Part shown: in pieces, positions 17,573-21,569 of the stretch
Position numbering within the stretch: the first letter of the stretch is position 1
How the letters are laid out: every line of letters begins with the position of its first letter
From: a virus
Direction: 5' to 3' (one strand)
Length of the DNA: 21,569 nucleotides
IMG/VR virus record: IMGVR_UViG_3300042924_007596
Coordinates: 1-21,569 of that record
Notes under the pieces: generated by a model
What the model saw: the letters and a program-made list of their open reading frames with translations, nothing else
The model's database searches: none
Told to the model about the DNA's origin: nothing
Made by a program: the position numbers and the translations under genes

Positions 17573-17756
17573 TCATGGACAAAGGGGCGCCGAGCGGGGC
17601 TTCAATCCGCTTTGTACGGCATTTGAAAACGGGTTGGCCCGTTTCCCCTTTCCCCTGGTACAGAACAATGGCGCCTGAAACCATTGTTCCTTGTTGAACT
17701 AACGCTGGCCAGCGTGCTTCGCGAAAGCTTCAAAAGCATAGCATGGTCTTTGCCAG
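17573..17756. other. Intergenic spacer with two hairpins
   Basis: No gene supported. AAACGGG/CCCGTTT (17627-17644, loop TTGG) is followed on the minus strand by TTTTC and may end the minus-strand terminase transcript. GAACAATGG/CCATTGTTC (17663-17671 and 17681-17689) is a second perfect 9-bp stem. A GCGGG/TCCGC arm near 17593-17610 resembles a T-arm but no tRNA can be completed. Confidence 0.5.
17624..17644 (-). terminator. Terminator of the minus-strand packaging unit
   Basis: On the minus strand AAACGGG, loop CCAA, CCCGTTT followed by T and C; seven pairs. Lies about 113 bases after the end of gene 17757 and before the tRNA. Confidence 0.5.
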
Positions 17757-18002
17757 TCAAACGTCATATTCTCTTAAGGAAGCGTTCTCGGGAAAAAATC
17801 CGTCGTTTGCGTCGTAAGCCTGCTCCAAGGTTTCAATTTGCTTCAAGCGTTTTACATGGGTTTGGAGCTTTGGAAGTAACGCCGGAACGTAGAGATGTTC
17901 AGCAGCAAGAAGCTGTAAGGCAGTTTGCCTATTGGAGCTTCCGCATTCAAGCAAAGAAATAAGGAACTTTGCCTCCTGCATAGTTAATTCGCTGTTCTTC
18001 AT
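17757..18002 (-). CDS. Hypothetical protein downstream of terminase (81 aa)
   Basis: Minus strand, ATG at 18002 (MKNSELTMQEAKFLISLLECG). All-helical: a helix EAKFLISLLECG, a helix QTALQLLAAEHLYV, and a long helix LLPKLQTHVKRLKQIETLEQAYDANDGF. The last has a heptad-like pattern. It follows the terminase in the same direction after a 31-base gap, so it is probably cotranscribed. A small helical protein next to the large terminase could be a DNA-recognition partner, but no helix-turn-helix can be shown. The plus-strand frame over the same region is very Arg-rich and is rejected. Confidence 0.65.
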   Translation of the reverse strand: MKNSELTMQEAKFLISLLECGSSNRQTALQLLAAEHLYVPALLPKLQTHVKRLKQIETLEQAYDANDGFFPENASLREYDV

Positions 18003-18033
18003 TTCATGGGAGAACTATTGTTTGAAAATCATA

Positions 18034-19401
18034 CTAAGAGATGAGACTTTCAATCCAACCAATGTCATCGTCTTTACTGGCGGCAAGAATTGCACCTGCC
18101 ATTGCAAATGCCAAGTCGTCAATCCCCGATGCCTTGCCACCAGTAACGCTCCATTGTCCACTTGGTTTGTAAATCACTGTGAGATTCTTTAACTGCATAA
18201 TTGCTTTCTCGTGGCGATAGACGTTGATTTGTCCTGCATTGAACAATTCGCGCATCTTGCTAAATGCTTTCATCTTGGAGCTAACTGTCCACGTAAGTTC
18301 CGTGATGGGCAAATCACTAGACAAGCTTTGAATGGTACCAGCGCTATTGAACTGGTCCATCACAATAGTGTCAAACACATATAGACGATGTTGCTCCTTA
18401 ATCCAATCTTCCACTGCATTAATATTCACTTCCATTCTTCCATTGATTTCAAAATCGGCCATGAATGAATGGAATTTATCAACAACTAACGTGCCATTTT
18501 CATAGTGAACAATACAAGCAGTGTAGTCGTCACGACCAACGCCACCACGGGCGGGGTCCAGGGCAAGTACATAGGCCCCTTGGAATTCAGGGCGTGGTGG
18601 TAGAGCCGCTCTACGGTCATCAATACAGGCATCAATAACATCGCTTGCAACGAGGGCTGAAAGATTGCTTGCGAATTGCGCCCCATACTCAACTTTAAAT
18701 TTCTCCGGGTCACGCTGTCTCTCTGTGTCAAGAAACTCTTGCGAAATGCTTGGGTTCATCTCCCATGTTGGGAGATTCACCGCTTGCATGAAAGGGAATC
18801 TTCCAGAGCTTGCTTCTTTGAAATGCTGATAGAAGATGCCGTCTGTTAGCCATGGCGAGGAGAGTTCAAGGATGCGTCCTTTCCCTCCGAACTGAGCAAT
18901 GGCAGGAGAAAGCGCGTCGTAAATGCCACGACCACCACTGTTTGCATCGCCTTCAGTGGCAAAGGCAAGCTCGTCAAATACTGCGCCTGCGCAAGCAAGG
19001 CCACGAGCAGCACGGCCTGAAGTGGGGATGGCCTTGAATACGCAGTTATTGCTCAGTTCAATGATGTCGGCAGTTTCGCGGACAATTTCTTGAGCGAAAG
19101 GGCTATCAAGAATGAGCTGGCGAATGTTATTGAGAGCAATGCGAGCCTGGTCCTGACTGTTTGCTACGGTCACGATGTACCATTTCTCGCCTTTTCTTAC
19201 GCGCCTGCGATATTCATCCTCCAGGACGAAGCACATATAGACGCAGGCCACTGCTGCCATGACAGTCTTGCCTGATCGTCGTCCAAGAGCCCACACTGCA
19301 TGGCTTTTGTCTGGCTGGAAGAAATTGTCAAGGATTTTTGCCTGCTGTGGATAGAGATCCAGCTTGAGAGCGTGCTTGGAAAAGTCAGAACATTTCAGCA
19401 T
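18034..19401 (-). CDS. terL: Phage terminase large subunit (455 aa)
   Basis: ATP-driven motor that packages DNA into the prohead and cuts the concatemer. Minus strand, ATG 19401. N-terminal ATPase: YPQQAKILDNFF adenine-binding Q motif, Walker A ALGRRSGKT (residues about 38-46), Walker B AGAVFDELAF (about 138-147) with the catalytic Glu, and the coupling motif LELSSPW. C-terminal RNase H-like nuclease: LALDPARGGVGRDDYTACIV (first Asp, about 274), VMDQFN (second acidic position) and GIDDLAFAMAGA (last Asp pair). Length is normal for the family. It overlaps the upstream gene by 17 bases. The neighbouring portal gene faces the other way, which is unusual. Confidence 0.95.
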   Translation of the reverse strand: MLKCSDFSKHALKLDLYPQQAKILDNFFQPDKSHAVWALGRRSGKTVMAAVACVYMCFVLEDEYRRRVRKGEKWYIVTVANSQDQARIALNNIRQLILDSPFAQEIVRETADIIELSNNCVFKAIPTSGRAARGLACAGAVFDELAFATEGDANSGGRGIYDALSPAIAQFGGKGRILELSSPWLTDGIFYQHFKEASSGRFPFMQAVNLPTWEMNPSISQEFLDTERQRDPEKFKVEYGAQFASNLSALVASDVIDACIDDRRAALPPRPEFQGAYVLALDPARGGVGRDDYTACIVHYENGTLVVDKFHSFMADFEINGRMEVNINAVEDWIKEQHRLYVFDTIVMDQFNSAGTIQSLSSDLPITELTWTVSSKMKAFSKMRELFNAGQINVYRHEKAIMQLKNLTVIYKPSGQWSVTGGKASGIDDLAFAMAGAILAASKDDDIGWIESLIS

Positions 19402-19900
19402 GGCGCAAGTCTACAAGAGGAAGCAATGCAGATTGAGGAACAAAATAAGCTGGTCTTCCGCCTGCAGGATCTTTCTTCCATTGTTCCTTCATGGCATCTT
19501 CACTCTTTATCCAACCATGGAGAAGAGTGATTTTGTTTTGAATTGTAACCAGCACTAAAGTTTTTCCGGGCTTCTCGTCTAGTTGGCAGATGAGATCATA
19601 GTCATGACGAGAGCGTGTTTTCACGTCGATGTTGGGAGGTAGATCAAAAGATCCGCGAATGGCTTCTGTTTCTTGATAAAGAAACTCCCGTAGATGGAGA
19701 TAATCTGCCACTGCCAGTTCGCCCGCAGCGCCAAGCTTGTGAGCGAAAAGCGCCTTCTCCCCCTCTTTCGGGCCTCCATTGCGCCCTTTCAAGCCTTTTC
19801 TCTCATTGAAACGCTGCCTGCGCATGGCTTCCGTCCGCACAAGCTCCTTGTCTTCCTCGCTGAAATGGAAAACAATGCCAAAGCTAGCCATAGTGTGCAT
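19385..19900 (-). CDS. Putative PD-(D/E)XK-like nuclease upstream of terminase (171 aa)
   Basis: Minus strand; start at ATG 19900, with ATG 19891 (MASFGIVFHF) an alternative. After a basic helix (RRQRFNERKGLKGRNGG) comes HKLGAAGELAVADYLHL (the Glu-containing helix of the fold), a strand SFDLPPNIDVKTRSRHDYDLICQL (D-x-K catalytic pair in IDVKT), then TLVLVTIQN, HGWIKSED and AYFVPQSALLPL. The order of Glu, DxK and a later Gln fits PD-(D/E)XK nucleases. It overlaps the terminase gene by 17 bases, the usual place of a small terminase subunit, but it has no obvious DNA-recognition helix-turn-helix. It may aid recombination, packaging or degrade host DNA. Confidence 0.7.
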   Translation of the reverse strand: MHTMASFGIVFHFSEEDKELVRTEAMRRQRFNERKGLKGRNGGPKEGEKALFAHKLGAAGELAVADYLHLREFLYQETEAIRGSFDLPPNIDVKTRSRHDYDLICQLDEKPGKTLVLVTIQNKITLLHGWIKSEDAMKEQWKKDPAGGRPAYFVPQSALLPLVDLRHAEMF

Positions 19901-19966
19901 AAGCTACGTGACAATGTAGCCGGGTTCTAGAATAAAAGCAACACATCATGGCCATAAATAAAGCTT
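19901..19966. promoter_or_regulatory. Divergent intergenic region between packaging genes and portal
   Basis: Only 66 bases separate the two opposite starts. TAGAATAAA at about 19928 could be a -10 element for the portal gene, but a well-spaced -35 is not clear. The sequence holds both promoters by position; nothing stronger can be shown. Confidence 0.35.
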
Positions 19967-21569
19967 ATGGAAAGCGACGCAATTGATCTTGGTCACGTTG
20001 GTAGTGGCGGAGTGAGGGCTGATGGCCTCCAGAACGTGCTCATTGGCATGGGCACTGGTCGTGACAAGGCGCAATATACTAAAACTACAGCCACAGTATT
20101 TCTGGCGCAAGAAGAACTAGAAAATCTTTATGGTGAATGGCTTCCTCGTCGCATTGTTGATATTTATGCTGACCAGGCCACTCGAAAAGGCTTCAAAGTA
20201 TTGTTTGGTGGCGATGGCGTTAGGGCCGAAGAAGTGCAAGGAATTGAGCAAGTAATTGAAGACCTCTACATCCTCGAACATCTCAACCTCGCAGCAAAGA
20301 ACGCCCGCCTTTATGGGGGTGCTTGTCTACTTCTTTTTATTGACGATGGGCGTCCCGCTTACATGCCTGTCGATAAACGGAATATCCGTCGCATCGAGGA
20401 CATTGAGTGCTTGGACCGATGGCAAATTGCGCCCGTTATTAACGAAGAAAACTTATACGACTATTCAAAAGCCACTTATTATCAGATCATCTCTGGAGAT
20501 TTAATTAACCAGCCGCAGCTTTCTTATATTCACAAAGACCGCATTCTTCGTTTTGATGGCGATTGGCTGCCATATCGCATTAGGCAAAGGAACTATGGAT
20601 GGGGCATGAGCAGTTTGCAAACTGTTTATGACAGCTTCCGTCATTATTGGACGGGCTTGAATTCAGCAGCAACGCTCCTCACGGAGTTTGACATCTTTGT
20701 TCATAAAGTGAGGGGCCTTGCGGCAATGCTTGCTGCTGGCAAGGAAAGCTCCATTCGTGATCGCTTGCAAGTGAACGATATGAGCAAGAGCATCTATCGC
20801 GGCTACGCGATTGATGCGGAGAAAGAAGAGCTTGAATTTATTAGTCGCAACTTTGGCGGCATTGGAGAAATCTTAGAAAAGCTGCGCGTTGATATTATTG
20901 GCGCCAGTAAGATTCCCCATACAGTGTTGTTTGGCGAAAGTCCGAGCGGGCTTGGCTCCACTGGTCGCAGTGAAGAGCGTGATTTCGCCAAAACGCTTGC
21001 TGATTATCAAAGCGTTCATTTCAAACGGCCCATCAAGAAACTGATGGAAATGATCATGCTTAGCAAGGAAGGCCCCACGAAAGGAGAACTCCCTGAATCA
21101 TGGCGCATTTCTTTCAATCCATTGTTCGAGCTTAATGAGCGTGAAATGGCCGACGTACGGGCGCGTGTGGCGGCCGTAGACGGTCGTTACATCCAGCTTG
21201 GCGTGCTGAGTCCCAAGGAAGTGGCAGATGCTCGTTACGGCGGTTCTGAGTGGAGCATGGAACTCACCTTGGATCCGTCCGTAGTGCGGGAACTTCCCCA
21301 GTCTTCCACTCAAGCTGGGGGTGGTTCCACTCAGAAAGGGGGTGACGGGAAAATGGCAGTGCCTCCTGGTGGTCGTGATCCTATGAACGAGGAGAACGGC
21401 ACGCTTCCCATGGACGGAAGCCGTGAAGTGCAAGACGCTGCTGGCTTATTTCTGCCTCGTGATCTAGAGAAAGTCCGTGGTGACGTGACATTCACTGACA
21501 AAGAGCTACATTCTCGGGCAGTAAGCGCTGCTAAGTCCAAATTCAAAGTATGGCCTTCTGCTTACGCCA
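19967..21569 (+). CDS. Phage portal protein, DUF1073-type, with C-terminal KFKVWPSAYA segment (partial, 3' end outside)
   Basis: Forms the dodecameric ring through which DNA enters the head. ATG 19967 (MESDAIDLGHVGSGGVRAD); 534 codons are present without a stop. DUF1073-type marks: RRIVDIYADQATRKGFKVLF (about residues 65-85), NARLYGGACLLLFIDDG, HKDRILRFDGDWLPYRIRQ, YGWGMSSLQTVYDSFRHYW, IPHTVLFGESPSGLGSTGRS (about 310-330), and EERDFAKTLADYQ. After about residue 440 the chain becomes Gly/Ser/Gln rich, then a KELHSRAVSAAKSKFKVWPSAYA segment begins at the window edge. This last motif belongs to a separate small domain seen in other phage proteins, so the portal appears to carry a fused C-terminal domain. 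The ribosome binding site is unclear. Confidence 0.9.
   Translation, partial: MESDAIDLGHVGSGGVRADGLQNVLIGMGTGRDKAQYTKTTATVFLAQEELENLYGEWLPRRIVDIYADQATRKGFKVLFGGDGVRAEEVQGIEQVIEDLYILEHLNLAAKNARLYGGACLLLFIDDGRPAYMPVDKRNIRRIEDIECLDRWQIAPVINEENLYDYSKATYYQIISGDLINQPQLSYIHKDRILRFDGDWLPYRIRQRNYGWGMSSLQTVYDSFRHYWTGLNSAATLLTEFDIFVHKVRGLAAMLAAGKESSIRDRLQVNDMSKSIYRGYAIDAEKEELEFISRNFGGIGEILEKLRVDIIGASKIPHTVLFGESPSGLGSTGRSEERDFAKTLADYQSVHFKRPIKKLMEMIMLSKEGPTKGELPESWRISFNPLFELNEREMADVRARVAAVDGRYIQLGVLSPKEVADARYGGSEWSMELTLDPSVVRELPQSSTQAGGGSTQKGGDGKMAVPPGGRDPMNEENGTLPMDGSREVQDAAGLFLPRDLEKVRGDVTFTDKELHSRAVSAAKSKFKVWPSAYA

Noticed and set aside
17585-17660. Second tRNA beside the UAA tRNA
   Set aside because: A T-arm-like GCGGG/TCCGC element exists, but the T-loop has G instead of C at the conserved position and no anticodon arm or acceptor stem can be formed.
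17684-17962. Plus-strand Arg-rich frame opposite gene 17757
   Set aside because: Strong Arg/Lys bias without motifs; the minus-strand frame is coherent, helical and in line with the terminase unit.

Overview
The window looks like part of a tailed double-stranded DNA phage (Caudoviricetes) of picocyanobacteria (Synechococcus/Cyanobium type). Evidence: a large terminase and a DUF1073-type portal protein; a very compact class I ribonucleotide reductase pair of the kind known from marine cyanophages; several small-protein families I recall from cyanophage genomes (the ITPPPELVQ pair and the M[ST]ELSxAxQAV pair); and paired TTTTCCACA boxes that match the cyanobacterial form of the DnaA box. No integrase, repressor, tail gene or holin/endolysin cassette is visible, so lifestyle cannot be settled from this segment.

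Layout. (1) 1-8.9 kb: a dense run of about 30 small plus-strand genes, mostly 50-130 codons, often joined by ATGA or TAATG overlaps. Few have a recognisable function: an RlpA-like double-psi beta-barrel protein, an SH3-like protein, a ribbon-helix-helix protein, a possible HicA-fold protein and a DUF3293-like protein. Intergenic hairpins recur; four of them are followed 7-10 bases later by a TATTGTT motif and look like one repeated terminator/promoter module. One small minus-strand gene (1758-1937) interrupts the run. (2) 8.9-11.4 kb: a visibly more GC-rich block that starts with about 850 non-coding bases full of direct repeats (two operator-like pairs, then 26-, 27- and 24-base tandem units sharing a TARGTGA core). 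It carries three genes and ends in two terminators and a perfect inverted pair of DnaA boxes, so the block is a good candidate for a replication origin or an acquired module. (3) 11.5-13.5 kb: two divergent GIY-YIG (T5orf172-type) nuclease genes flanking about 620 non-coding bases with strong RNA-structure potential. (4) 13.6-16.1 kb: a small gene, then nrdA-like and nrdB-like genes for deoxynucleotide synthesis. (5) 16.1-17.6 kb: a structured non-coding stretch with an orphan tRNA T-arm and a near-perfect 28-base palindrome, then a calcineurin-like phosphoesterase, a small overlapping gene and a minus-strand tRNA with a UAA anticodon. (6) 17.7-21.6 kb: packaging genes. A nuclease-like gene, the large terminase and a small gene lie on the minus strand; the portal gene diverges on the plus strand and runs off the window.

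How the parts fit: the small-gene run probably acts early or on the host (takeover, accessory), the reductase pair supplies dNTPs, the repeat/DnaA-box block may start replication, and the right end begins the head-packaging module. Functions for most small genes are unknown and are described only by what can be seen. All family assignments come from motif reading; no database search was run.
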